The notes under the pieces: model-generated | Told to the model about the DNA's origin: nothing | The model's input: the letters and a program-made list of their open reading frames with translations, nothing else | Databases searched by the model: none | Made by a program: the position numbers and the translations under genes | In this document: positions 44,950 through 54,798 of the stretch, piece after piece | Numbering within the stretch: the stretch's first letter is position 1 | Layout of the letters: every line of letters starts with the position of its first letter | NCBI GenBank assembly: GCA_016342585.1 | Contig: JAEINK010000001.1 | Coordinates: forward strand, 1 to 64,000 | Length of the DNA stretch: 64,000 nt | Direction of reading: 5' to 3' | DNA from: Spirochaetales bacterium | GTDB taxonomy: Bacteria; Spirochaetota; Spirochaetia; UBA9216

Positions 44950-46080
44950 ATGAGTAATTCAATCATCCAAATACATAAAACATCTTCAGATTCAAAAGCC
45001 CGGACCGGCGAGATGATCCTGCCCCATGGTCCTGTTGAAACCCCTGCATTCATGCCGGTGGGGACGAATGGGACGGTTAAGGCTCTTCACCACTCAACAG
45101 TGAATGATATGGGATACAAGCTGATATTAGGAAATACCTATCACTTGTTCCTTAGGCCTGGAATCGATCTTATAAAAGAGGCCGGTGGACTTCGTAAGTT
45201 CACCGGATGGAAGCATAATATTTTAACTGACAGCGGTGGGTTTCAGGTCTTTTCTCTTGCTCCTTTTCGCAAGATCAAAGAGGAGGGGGTATATTTCCGG
45301 TCACATATTGATGGTGCCTATCATACTCTCACACCGGAAAAGGTCGTCAGGCTTCAGGAAGGTTTCGGAAGTGACGTAGCCATGGTACTTGATGTCTGTA
45401 CACCTCCCGAAATTGAATATAGAGAGGCTGTCAAAGCCCTTGAAATGACGACCAGGTGGGCAGCCAGGAGTGTTAAAGAGTGGAAAGAGACGGATGATGC
45501 TTATGAAGGGCAATTATTTGGTATCATTCAGGGAAACTTTTTTGAGGATCTGCGTAAGAGAAGTGCGGAAGAGATTATCAGTCTGGATACTCCGGGAATC
45601 GCCATAGGGGGGCTGTCTGTTGGAGAACCCTATGAGCAGTTCAGGGATCTGTTAACCTATACAGCTCAATTTCTTCCCCATGATAAACCCCGGTATTTAA
45701 TGGGGATCGGTACTCCTGAATATATCCTTGATGCTGTTGAAAATGGAATTGATATTTTCGATTGTGTTCTACCCACACGAATAGCCAGAAATGGGGCCGC
45801 TTTTACCAGGGATGGCAATATTGCTTTAAAGAAGGCACCTCATATTAATAGTCACTTCCCAATAGAAGAGGATTGTAATTGTCATGCCTGCCGAACATAT
45901 TCAAGGGCATATATCCGGCACCTCTTTAAGGCTAAGGAGATACTGGGACCTATGCTTGTTTCAGAGCATAACCTTGCTTTTCTATACAAGATGATGGAAG
46001 AGATCCGAGAAAGTATTCGGGAAGATCGTTTTATGGCGTATAAGAAAAAATTCCTGAGTCGCTATAAGGCTAAAAAATGA
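44950..46080 (+). CDS. tgt: tRNA-guanine (queuine) transglycosylase
   Basis: 376 residues. Catalytic Asp lies in LTDSGGFQVFSL, the nucleophile in FDCVLPTRIARNG, and the zinc site in CNCHACRTYSRAYIRHLF. It exchanges G34 for preQ1 in tRNAs with GUN anticodons; QueA (19224-20240) then acts on the product. TAGAGG precedes the ATG. Its last 4 bases overlap murJ. Confidence 0.97.
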   Translation: MSNSIIQIHKTSSDSKARTGEMILPHGPVETPAFMPVGTNGTVKALHHSTVNDMGYKLILGNTYHLFLRPGIDLIKEAGGLRKFTGWKHNILTDSGGFQVFSLAPFRKIKEEGVYFRSHIDGAYHTLTPEKVVRLQEGFGSDVAMVLDVCTPPEIEYREAVKALEMTTRWAARSVKEWKETDDAYEGQLFGIIQGNFFEDLRKRSAEEIISLDTPGIAIGGLSVGEPYEQFRDLLTYTAQFLPHDKPRYLMGIGTPEYILDAVENGIDIFDCVLPTRIARNGAAFTRDGNIALKKAPHINSHFPIEEDCNCHACRTYSRAYIRHLFKAKEILGPMLVSEHNLAFLYKMMEEIRESIREDRFMAYKKKFLSRYKAKK

Positions 46081-47645
46081 AAAAGGAAGAAGAGAGCCTT
46101 CAAAGCAGTACCAAATCAACCATGGTTGTTAGTTCCATGACCATGATATCACGGCTTTTAGGTTTTGTACGTGTTGCGGTTATTTCTGCTATTTTCGGTG
46201 CAGGCCAGGTGGCCGATGTTATTAATTTGACTTTCAATATTCCCAACAACCTTAGGAAATTACTTGCCGAAGGAGCCCTATCATCCGCTTTTATTCCGGT
46301 TTTATCTGAATCGATCGTGAAGGATGAGACAGGGAATGAGTCACGAAAAATCGTGAGATCCATCATGGCGTTTCAGTTAATAATTTTGATACCTCTTTGC
46401 ATTCTGGCTATTTTATTTGCTAAACCTTTGATCAATATTTTTCTAGCTGAATTTACAGAGGTCTGGCAGGTAAATCTGTCAGTGAACCTCTTCCGATGGT
46501 TTATTAACTATCTTATTCTTATTTCGATAAGTGCAGTCTTGATGGGCGTTATAAATTCACACCACCGATTTTTCATTCCATCAATAACACCCGTTCTTTT
46601 CTCCGTATTTGTTATATCTTCTATTTTAATCTTTTCTCCCCTTATCGGCCCCTATGCTATGGTACTCGGTGTTCTTCTTGGTGGCGTCGCACAGATATTA
46701 TTTCAAACGCCATCATATTTACGTCTGGGTTACGACTACAGGCTTAATTTTCACTTCTCAGATCCCGTATTTAAAAGAATACTAAAACAATGGCTGCCAG
46801 TTGTTGCTTCCTCCTCGGTTTTTACGATTACCCAGGTGGTTGCCTATCGTTTTTCTTCAGGACTGGAAGAGGGGAGCACCTCGGCCCTTTCCAATGCTAT
46901 CGTTTTCTGGCAGCTTCCCATGGGAATATTTTCGGCTTCAATTACGACTGTACTATTTCCGAAAATGAGTAGACAGTCTGCTTTGGATGATTTTGATGGT
47001 CTTCGAGAGAGTATTCAATATGGCGTCCGGTTTTTATTGGTTTTTCTTATTCCCTCAGCAGTATTTCTCATCCTTTTCGGAGAACATACGATCGAGCTTG
47101 CTCTTCAGCGGGGAGAGTTTACAGCCGAAAATACTAATATGACTGCTCATGTACTTATAACATATAGTTTAGGCCTTTTCAGTGTCGGACTTTTTAATTT
47201 TCTTCAAAGATTTTTTTATTCTTTTAAAAACTATCGTATTCCATTTTATGTATCACTTTTTACCGGTTGTTTCGATATCATCCTCTCCTTAATTTTGAAA
47301 GAGACCTCACTGCGTGTCTCCGGTCTTGCCGCCGCGAATACAATAGCCTTTTCAACGGGAGCCTTGCTGTTTTTTATCCTTATGTTAAAAAAACTGAAAA
47401 AGGTAGAATGGGCAAAGATCATAATAACACTGGGTAAAGTTCTTCTCTCTTCGTCTATAGGCTTTGTCGTTCTCTATTTTTTTAAAGAACTGAGTTATCA
47501 ATCCTGGTCGGCATTCTCTTTTTGGTTTAAACTTCTAATTTATACAGGAGGGACCTTAATTTATTGTTTGACTGTGTTATTTTTATATAAGGTATTCAAG
47601 ATTGAAATGCTAGACTTTCTATTGAAAAGAGGGAAACGTAAATGA
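46077..47645 (+). CDS. murJ: Lipid II flippase MurJ
   Basis: 522 residues with about 14 membrane helices. The opening STMVVSSMTMISRLLGFVR and FNIPNNLRKLLAEGALSSAFIPVL are family signatures, as is LPMGIFSASITTVLFPKMSRQ. It moves the peptidoglycan precursor across the inner membrane. It is joined to tgt and to the next gene by ATGA overlaps. Confidence 0.95.
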   Translation: MKKEEESLQSSTKSTMVVSSMTMISRLLGFVRVAVISAIFGAGQVADVINLTFNIPNNLRKLLAEGALSSAFIPVLSESIVKDETGNESRKIVRSIMAFQLIILIPLCILAILFAKPLINIFLAEFTEVWQVNLSVNLFRWFINYLILISISAVLMGVINSHHRFFIPSITPVLFSVFVISSILIFSPLIGPYAMVLGVLLGGVAQILFQTPSYLRLGYDYRLNFHFSDPVFKRILKQWLPVVASSSVFTITQVVAYRFSSGLEEGSTSALSNAIVFWQLPMGIFSASITTVLFPKMSRQSALDDFDGLRESIQYGVRFLLVFLIPSAVFLILFGEHTIELALQRGEFTAENTNMTAHVLITYSLGLFSVGLFNFLQRFFYSFKNYRIPFYVSLFTGCFDIILSLILKETSLRVSGLAAANTIAFSTGALLFFILMLKKLKKVEWAKIIITLGKVLLSSSIGFVVLYFFKELSYQSWSAFSFWFKLLIYTGGTLIYCLTVLFLYKVFKIEMLDFLLKRGKRK

Positions 47646-48982
47646 AAAAATTGATTCTCATCCTTTTATCGCTATTCTTCATTTCTTCATTTCTTATTTC
47701 CGAAGAGGAAAAGGAGGAAGAAGAAATAATCAGTCTTCGAATGGAACGTCTTGATATGTTAAAGTATGGAATTGACAGTGAGGTAACAGAACTTCTGACC
47801 ACTTTGAACTCAGAAGAGGATGATGAATTTAATGATGTAATACTTCAGCAGATTAAAATATCATCCAACAGCGATATGATAAACGGTGCTCTTCAGCTGT
47901 TCATCACGACCGAATACAGAGAGGCTGAAGATTTTGCCATTGATATCTTAAAAAATGATGATTTGTACAGTAATTCAATCTTAAGTAAAGTCATGTTTTA
48001 TCTTAGCAAAGACCTTTCCAAAGATGGTGCTGAAGCTGTAGCTTTAATGTTTGACCATGATCAGGCTTCTGTTGCGCGATCAGCAATTGCCGCCATCGGA
48101 CATATTGAGGATGAGAATTATGCTGAACAGCTGCTTGAACTTCTCGATGATGATGATTTTCATGAAGAGGTAAAAAGTACCATCCTTGTCAGTCTAGGTG
48201 ATATGAAAGCCATGTCGGCAATTGATCTGCTGACGGATATAGCTTTAGATGAAAATGAAGAAAAATCATGGCGGTGGTATGCCTGTCAGTCCCTCGGTAA
48301 GATTGGTGCAGTGGAGAGTTTTCCGGTCCTTAAATCACTTTTAGGGGATGATGATCCCAATCTTAGATCTTTTGCTGTTGAAGGCATTGGATATTTTGAT
48401 TCTGATGAAACAGGGGGAATTCTCATTTCCGCATTAAGAGACTCCTTCTGGAAGGTTCGTGTCTCTGCTGCCAGACAGCTTGGGGAGCTTAAAGAGTCCA
48501 ATGCTGTGGGGATTTTAATTTATAAAGCGGGAAAAGATCCTGAGAATAATGTAAAAAAAGAGGCTATAAAGGCTTTAGGACTCATCGGAGATGAAGAGGG
48601 TTTTGACTACCTGAAAGAACTTGTTGGGTCTACAAGAACTAATCCTGCAATATGGACCTCTGCCGTCGACTGTTTGATGGATAACAATCTACAGGACTCT
48701 ATGGAAGTTTTTACAAAGATGATAGAGGATGAATGGGAAAAAGATAACTCATTTCATCTTGAATACCTGGCCAAATCCTTATCTATTCAGGAAGGTGGTT
48801 TTCTTCAATCCTTAACCGGAAGGTTTATGGATCACTCATCCCTTAACTTAAAGATTTATGGTCTTAGAATGGCGGAAAAAAACGGGTTTAATTCATATAA
48901 GGAAAGAATCGAGGTGTTGTCAGGAGAAGATAGTCCCAATGCTGTTCGAAAGACAGCATTATCGGCCCTTGAATCATTCTAA
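47642..48982 (+). CDS. Exported HEAT-repeat protein
   Basis: 446 residues. A signal peptide ([17 protein letters not shown]) is followed by an acidic linker and seven or more HEAT/PBS-lyase-type repeats of about 30 residues (ARSAIAAIGHIEDENYAEQL, WYACQSLGKIGAVESFPVL, VSAARQLGELKESNAVGIL). This makes a helical solenoid for protein binding, probably in the periplasm. Coupled to murJ by a 4-base overlap, so it may serve cell-wall synthesis, which is inference. Function unknown. Confidence 0.88.
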   Translation: MKKLILILLSLFFISSFLISEEEKEEEEIISLRMERLDMLKYGIDSEVTELLTTLNSEEDDEFNDVILQQIKISSNSDMINGALQLFITTEYREAEDFAIDILKNDDLYSNSILSKVMFYLSKDLSKDGAEAVALMFDHDQASVARSAIAAIGHIEDENYAEQLLELLDDDDFHEEVKSTILVSLGDMKAMSAIDLLTDIALDENEEKSWRWYACQSLGKIGAVESFPVLKSLLGDDDPNLRSFAVEGIGYFDSDETGGILISALRDSFWKVRVSAARQLGELKESNAVGILIYKAGKDPENNVKKEAIKALGLIGDEEGFDYLKELVGSTRTNPAIWTSAVDCLMDNNLQDSMEVFTKMIEDEWEKDNSFHLEYLAKSLSIQEGGFLQSLTGRFMDHSSLNLKIYGLRMAEKNGFNSYKERIEVLSGEDSPNAVRKTALSALESF

Positions 48983-48995
48983 AAAAAATATTTTA

Positions 48996-50930
48996 TTAAT
49001 ACCTGAAATCGGGCATTCCTGGTTCATCAATCAGATGGAGTATTCTATTTATCTGCAATAATGGTGGCGTCCATTTTCTGAATATAATACTTGTCTGTTT
49101 TCCTGTCTCGGAAACAACTTTAATATACTGATCCAGACAGTCACTCATCGGAGCGGTTAGTTCCGGAAATAGTTCATGTTTTAAAGGAGTAAATGTATAT
49201 TTTTTACCATCAAAAGATATTTCGGCTGAACCTTTTGGAAAATCAATAATAAAAATTGAAAAAGGTTCATGCCTGTTCCCGATAATAAGAGTATCGCCGG
49301 CCTTCAAAACATTTATATTCCGAGTCCATTTATAAGGATTTTGACCAACCACATGCATCTCAAGCGCCAGATGAGCCTCTTTCTCATTAATTTTAACCTG
49401 AGCCGAGCTACCTTTAGGGGTTTTTGCTTTTTTTTGCGGTACATGTGTCGAAGAATGAACTGAATCTGTTCGTGCATCCATAAGATTCGACGATTTTTTA
49501 ACGGATAATTCTGTTGAATCGGAATCTGATTGACCAGATTTCCCTGATAAGAGGAGGGCCGTATCCGTTTTTGCGTTTATTGAATTATTAGCAAATGCGC
49601 TTAAGGCTTCTGTCGTCTCTGAATTATCAGCATTTACCACACCATTTAATTCAGAGTCCTGTCTGGAATATGAACCACTCCTTACACTATGGTCAATCGT
49701 TTTATGGGTGGTAGGTGTCTCTATTCTTTTCCTAATAAATATTATTACCAGGATAACAAAAACAATAATGGCAACTATTCCCAATATCAATTTTAAAGGG
49801 ATATTACCGGTATAAGGACTCTCATTTTTTACAAGAACAATCTCCATATTAAAAGAGCTGGGCGTTATATCTGATCCTTCGGTGTAAATAAATTTTAGGC
49901 TTAAAGGGAGAGGCCCTTCTTCTATATTTTCCGGAATCCTCACTGGTATTTTTATACTTGATTCCTCACCACTCTTAAGGCTTATAGGTATACTTTCGGT
50001 TAAAATGTTATTACCATTCCATAATATTTCTTTAATACCGGCTACTGTTTTTTGTTCACCAAAATTTTTAAGTAAACCTTTGATAACAAATTTATACCCG
50101 ACAGCATCTGCAGGTTGAAGGAGGGAAAGTTTCACATTACCCATGATGATATTGGAAACATCAGAATTCTCTTCCAATAACTGAACCGCTGGTGTATTTA
50201 ACTCCTCAGCGAGGAGATTCATATAATTTGAGTTATCATTTTCTGTAGGAGTTGAATTGTCTACAGTTCCGGCATCTGATTGGACACTATTTTCTATCAG
50301 GTCTCCTGATGTCTTCTGAGCATTAGATATACCTATTCCTTCATCCTCTGTTCCCTTCGTAGTTAAGGATGTGGATATAGAAGAAATATCTTTCCCATCA
50401 ACAGGAAGTTTAAGTAGATGGATATCCCAACCCTCACGATATATTTTACCAGTAATATTACTTATTTCATTATTTATATAATCCTGATCCTTTCCATAAA
50501 GAGGTGAGGAAGGAGGGGGATCATGAATTCCATCCGAGAGGATTAAAATCTTTTTTGAAGTATTAAGGGGGAGATCCTGGGTAAATCGATAGAGGAAATT
50601 TAAAGCAGAAATAAAATCCGTATGCTGTCCCATGGGTTGCAGGAGGGATGTATAGGATATGATCCTATCTTCTTCTGAAGTTCCTTTCATAGCCATAGAA
50701 AATTCGAAATGAGGCTCATCATCAAAACTGAGCATATGAAAACTATCACCTTCATTGAGGTGTTCTTTGACAAGATCATTTATTAGTCTTCCTGATAGAA
50801 AATCATAGTAGGGGAGTACACTGACGGAAGTATCAAATAGTACTATCATCTCCTTCTTCTCTTCAGAAAAACCGGAATTCACAGTGAAAAGAAGAAGGGT
50901 GATAATTAATAAAACTTTACTTTTTTTCAT
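48996..50930 (-). CDS. VWA-domain membrane protein with long cytoplasmic tail
   Basis: 644 residues. A signal peptide leads into a von Willebrand A domain (about 28-190) with MIDAS residues in LFDTSVSVLP (DxSxS), GQHTDF and LSDGIHDPP. A Ser/Asn-rich linker, an Ig-like beta region and one membrane helix (about 380-405; LKLILGIVAIIVFVILVIIF) follow, then about 240 cytoplasmic residues that are disordered at first and beta-rich at the end. The sensor half should face the periplasm. It is 21 bases downstream of the long GreA gene on the same strand. Partner and ligand are unknown. Confidence 0.85.
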   Translation of the reverse strand: MKKSKVLLIITLLLFTVNSGFSEEKKEMIVLFDTSVSVLPYYDFLSGRLINDLVKEHLNEGDSFHMLSFDDEPHFEFSMAMKGTSEEDRIISYTSLLQPMGQHTDFISALNFLYRFTQDLPLNTSKKILILSDGIHDPPPSSPLYGKDQDYINNEISNITGKIYREGWDIHLLKLPVDGKDISSISTSLTTKGTEDEGIGISNAQKTSGDLIENSVQSDAGTVDNSTPTENDNSNYMNLLAEELNTPAVQLLEENSDVSNIIMGNVKLSLLQPADAVGYKFVIKGLLKNFGEQKTVAGIKEILWNGNNILTESIPISLKSGEESSIKIPVRIPENIEEGPLPLSLKFIYTEGSDITPSSFNMEIVLVKNESPYTGNIPLKLILGIVAIIVFVILVIIFIRKRIETPTTHKTIDHSVRSGSYSRQDSELNGVVNADNSETTEALSAFANNSINAKTDTALLLSGKSGQSDSDSTELSVKKSSNLMDARTDSVHSSTHVPQKKAKTPKGSSAQVKINEKEAHLALEMHVVGQNPYKWTRNINVLKAGDTLIIGNRHEPFSIFIIDFPKGSAEISFDGKKYTFTPLKHELFPELTAPMSDCLDQYIKVVSETGKQTSIIFRKWTPPLLQINRILHLIDEPGMPDFRY

Positions 50931-50951
50931 TTATAATATATTTCCTAAAAA

Positions 50952-53633
50952 TTAAAAATCAGCTTTCTCAATATTAAGTATTTTCATCCTGTAATCTCTG
51001 TTGTTGATCTGGAATTCAAGCTCCTCATCCTTTTTATGTCCCATCAATTCAATACCAAGCGGGGCAAGATATGAGATGATATTAACAGAAGGATCTGATT
51101 CCCAGGGTCCAAGGAAAATATACTCCTCTTCCTTGCCGCTTATCTGATTTAACATTGTAGCTTTGGTTCCAAATGAAACAATCTCTGTGTTCAATGTGGA
51201 AGGATCAAAAATATTTGCTTTTTCAATCTCCTCTTTCATCTTATTGGCAGATATATTCAAGAGTTCCTGTTTTTCCTTACCAGCTTTATATTCTGCATTT
51301 TCACTCAAGTCTCCCAGTTCAATGGCAGCACCAATTTCACGGCTGTTCTCAGGAATTTCCACATCAATAATATGCTGGTACGCCTTCTGCTTGGCTTTGA
51401 AACTCTTCTCCAGAACAAGAAGGCCCCTGGAAACCACTTCCTGATGAATCTCCTCTCCAAAAAACTTGATATTGGGAAAACGTTCAATAACGATCTGTTT
51501 CATATCATTTTTAACACTGGGATCGAGATCCTTAACATCATCAATGAGTGTGTAAATCCTGGAAACAGAATCCTCATCCTTATTGGTAATGTAATCCTCT
51601 AATCTATCATCCTTGAAAAGATAATTAAGGATCTGCTTATTCAGTTTTCTGTTGAGACTGACCTCTCGTCGATTATTTATCTCTCTAAAGGTAATATCGA
51701 GAAGGTGAAGCATACCAATCAAAATCTTTTCATAACGAAAACCATAACTTTCACACCACTCTTCATCGGCGTGGTTTCTGGCAAGCCAGATAAAAGCTTC
51801 TCGAGTTTCCTTATAATTATCAATGATATTAGTAAAAAGCATTTTTAAAAGATCTTTTTTATCATTCCCCTCAAGTTCGGAAACAATGTATGCATTCAGC
51901 GATTTCGGAAAGAGCTGCACATATAATTCAGCCCAGTTCTCTTTCTCTTTCAGTTCTTCAAGGAAACATTGCTTAAGAGTGGGGTTATCGATTCCAAGGA
52001 ATAATTCTTCTGTATCGGTAACTGTCTCCATGAGTTCAAGGAAAGTCTGATTAAATCCAGGATTAAGAAAAGGGTATTTTTTAACAACATCACGAATGAT
52101 AAAATAACTGGAAATAACCTGTGCATCTACATTGTTAAATGCTCGTAGATAGTTTGTGAAATAACTGAAAATTTCGGCAAAAAGTTCTGACTCAGGACTA
52201 CTGTTGGATAGAAAATCCATCATTGTTTTATATTTTGTAAAGAAATTCTTCTCAGCCTTGAATTTGTTAAAAGTTTTCTCTTCTTTGGAAATGGGATTTT
52301 CCCGAACCATAAAAGAATCTATCTTGTCCACAAGATTTCCAAAGGCAGGATCTTCCTTCAAAATTTTTCGTGCGGCAGTGCTCCAGGATGTCCACTCTTT
52401 AGCTTCTAATATCCCCGGGACAAGCTCAGCCTTAACCTGCTTCATTGAACAGGCATTATTGTAACTCTTAATAATGATTTTTAGAGTCCAGGGGATATCG
52501 GCTTTGACTAATTCTCGGAGGTCTTCTCTTTTCTTTGTTACTTTTAGAACCCAAATATGTTCCTTATGAAGATAAGTAAGGGCATTTACAGCCATCTTCA
52601 AACTCATCGTATGGTTTCTTTTTCGTGTAAAGTCAATCGCGATTTCATCATCCTGAATGGATTTAATTTTTCCAATTCCCCAGGTTCTATGATATACAAA
52701 GTTTCCTACGTCAAAAGAGATGTGCTTTTCGAAATCGGCGATAGCGTCATGTACATTTCTCCAACTCTGATTCAGGTTGGACAGTCTGATATATTCACCC
52801 AATTGACTATGATAGGAGAATTTCTTTTCAAAACACTCTGTAATCTCTTTTCTGGCCCATTGATTTTTAGAATCATAGCCAAGAATTCGCTTAAGGATTT
52901 CAATTGCTTTATCCCAATTTTCTGCATTCTTATGATAGAGATAAAGTTCTTCCATGAGTTGGGCAGCCCTGTCATTACTGATAGTTTTGGCAATTTTACC
53001 ATCTACATGAAAGAAAAATTCCCAATCTTCCGGGCAGTACTCAATGAGTTTATTCCATATATCCTTAACATGAGAGAAAGATTTTTTATTTATATACCTG
53101 TGGATGGCCTTTTTATAGAGATCCACAGCAGAAGGAATATTTCCCGCAGCTTCTTTTCTCTCAGCAAGACTCTTAACCATATCGGCTTCATCATGATCTA
53201 CTTTGATAAGCCTTTCCCATACTTCGAATTTCTTTTCTTCTTCGTTCTCATTTTCATAACAGTCTGCGAGCGTTCTTAAGGCGTACTTATTTTCACCATA
53301 AGCAAGAATTCTTTCACATAGGTATTCAACGATATTCCATTTATGGTTATCAGAAAAGATAGAAATAACCATGAGAAGATTTGAATCATCAACCATTTGA
53401 TTATTCAATGAAATAACACCAGAGAGATAAAGACCAATAATACTATTCTTGGTGTGATGAAGGTGTTCATCACAAATTTCCTGAACCTCTTCCTGAGTCT
53501 CTTCCTTCATTGTTTTTTCTACAATAACATCCAATTCTTTAAAATTATTTATAGTGTAGCTATTTAATGTTGCTCGGGTCCACTTTTCCTCATTAAGTAA
53601 ATCACTAATGGTTTTGATGCTGGTTTCTGACAT
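50952..53633 (-). CDS. greA: Long spirochaete-type GreA transcript cleavage factor
   Basis: 893 residues, against about 158 for ordinary GreA. Residues 1-300 are helical TPR-like repeats. Residues about 308-345 look like a small SH3/CarD-like module (GNFVYHRTWGIGKIKSI). More helices run to about 730, and a complete GreA domain follows (733-893) with the active acidic motif GDLSENAEYKAGKEKQ (Asp775, Glu778) and a C-terminal FKBP-like fold. The Gre coiled coil enters the RNA polymerase channel to rescue backtracked complexes. Long GreA versions occur in Borrelia and Treponema. AAGGAAGAGG precedes ATG 53633. Confidence 0.92.
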   Translation of the reverse strand: MSETSIKTISDLLNEEKWTRATLNSYTINNFKELDVIVEKTMKEETQEEVQEICDEHLHHTKNSIIGLYLSGVISLNNQMVDDSNLLMVISIFSDNHKWNIVEYLCERILAYGENKYALRTLADCYENENEEEKKFEVWERLIKVDHDEADMVKSLAERKEAAGNIPSAVDLYKKAIHRYINKKSFSHVKDIWNKLIEYCPEDWEFFFHVDGKIAKTISNDRAAQLMEELYLYHKNAENWDKAIEILKRILGYDSKNQWARKEITECFEKKFSYHSQLGEYIRLSNLNQSWRNVHDAIADFEKHISFDVGNFVYHRTWGIGKIKSIQDDEIAIDFTRKRNHTMSLKMAVNALTYLHKEHIWVLKVTKKREDLRELVKADIPWTLKIIIKSYNNACSMKQVKAELVPGILEAKEWTSWSTAARKILKEDPAFGNLVDKIDSFMVRENPISKEEKTFNKFKAEKNFFTKYKTMMDFLSNSSPESELFAEIFSYFTNYLRAFNNVDAQVISSYFIIRDVVKKYPFLNPGFNQTFLELMETVTDTEELFLGIDNPTLKQCFLEELKEKENWAELYVQLFPKSLNAYIVSELEGNDKKDLLKMLFTNIIDNYKETREAFIWLARNHADEEWCESYGFRYEKILIGMLHLLDITFREINNRREVSLNRKLNKQILNYLFKDDRLEDYITNKDEDSVSRIYTLIDDVKDLDPSVKNDMKQIVIERFPNIKFFGEEIHQEVVSRGLLVLEKSFKAKQKAYQHIIDVEIPENSREIGAAIELGDLSENAEYKAGKEKQELLNISANKMKEEIEKANIFDPSTLNTEIVSFGTKATMLNQISGKEEEYIFLGPWESDPSVNIISYLAPLGIELMGHKKDEELEFQINNRDYRMKILNIEKADF

Positions 53634-53666
53634 TTCCTCTTCCTTAAAATAACTCTTCTCTAATCA

Positions 53667-54617
53667 TTACTGAATATACTGTTCAAAAATAGAGTTATTT
53701 AACACCTTGATTTTATCCAGAATTTCTTCAATCCTGAATCTTGTTTCATTGGTTATCATATAATGATCGATCAACCAAAAATATCTGTTTAGCAATCTGG
53801 GAATCGTCTGATTCTCTCTGTTTCCCGTTCCTGCTTTCACTTCATTTTCCAGTGAATATATAGACTGTCTTAGTTTACCGTATTCCAGGGTCTTTAATTC
53901 ACGTTTAACATTAAAAACACCGAACACAACTCCATAGACCGGAATCCATTCAGGAAGGGTACTGCTGTCCATCCCCATATCCTCCAGCCGTCTTATAAGC
54001 CGGAGAATCATTTCGGATTCAAGAAACACAAGATCAATTCCTTGCGGATCGATAAAAAAAGCTTCTCTGAAGAAAATCTTTGAAGCTTTCATTTCATTTA
54101 TAAGAGCATAAACATCTGCAAGTTCGGCAATTATTTCCGGATCTTCTCTTTTTCTCTGACTTGCCATTTCAATGAGAGAGAGGGCGTTTTCATAATCCCC
54201 GATTCCCTTATAGCATCTGCCAATCTGAAAAAGTATTTCGCGATCAAGTTCTTCATTATTTCTTTGAATGTTTTTATATGCATTCAAAGCAGAACCGAAG
54301 ACCCAACGTTGAATAGACATAGTACAACGTTCAAAAACCTCATTAAAACTTCTTAAAAATGACTTAAAAACCCGCCATTCCTTAAGGAGGTACTCACCGC
54401 TATCATACGGTTCAGAGATTAAATCGAGCCTTTGTTTTCTGGTTACCCAGAAATGACTGCACTTTAGAGCCGCCTGTACTTCATTATCATCAAAGTCAAT
54501 ACTTAGAGCTTTTTCGAGAACCTCTTCAGACTCCTCAAAATCACCATTGGAAAAACATTGATAAGAACGATTAATCAGATCCTTTAAAGAAGATCCGTAT
54601 AATGTTATTTCATCCAT
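53667..54617 (-). CDS. TPR-repeat cytoplasmic protein
   Basis: 316 residues without a signal peptide. TPR-like units are visible at about 15-60 (SYQCFSNGDFEESEEVLEKAL) and 130-195 (LFQIGRCYKGIGDYENAL; AELADVYALINEMKAS). The C-terminal 100 residues are helical. It lies 33 bases upstream of the long greA on the same strand and is likely its operon partner. Function unknown; a role in the GreA/RNA-polymerase complex is only a guess. Confidence 0.82.
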   Translation of the reverse strand: MDEITLYGSSLKDLINRSYQCFSNGDFEESEEVLEKALSIDFDDNEVQAALKCSHFWVTRKQRLDLISEPYDSGEYLLKEWRVFKSFLRSFNEVFERCTMSIQRWVFGSALNAYKNIQRNNEELDREILFQIGRCYKGIGDYENALSLIEMASQRKREDPEIIAELADVYALINEMKASKIFFREAFFIDPQGIDLVFLESEMILRLIRRLEDMGMDSSTLPEWIPVYGVVFGVFNVKRELKTLEYGKLRQSIYSLENEVKAGTGNRENQTIPRLLNRYFWLIDHYMITNETRFRIEEILDKIKVLNNSIFEQYIQ

Positions 54618-54710
54618 TCTCGATCCGTTTCTTAACCTATTCCTTCATTATATCATTTAGACTGCTTTAGTCAACCGGACTTTTAGATTATGTCTTTTAT
54701 GCATTTGTAT

Positions 54711-54739
54711 TTCGTTATTATGGAAAGATTTATTATAAT
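54711..54739 (+). promoter_or_regulatory. Promoter of rpe
   Basis: A perfect TATAAT (54734-54739) with a weak -35, TTCGTT (54711-54716), 17 bases upstream. The start codon follows after about 60 AT-rich bases without an obvious SD. Confidence 0.4.
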
Positions 54740-54798
54740 TTTTCATAAAATAAACTCAACTATTTGATAAAAAAACGCATTTCTGTTAAAAATGTATT

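Noticed and set aside
52557-53279. 240-codon + strand frame opposite greA
   Set aside because: Antisense shadow of the long GreA gene, without SD or recognisable domains.
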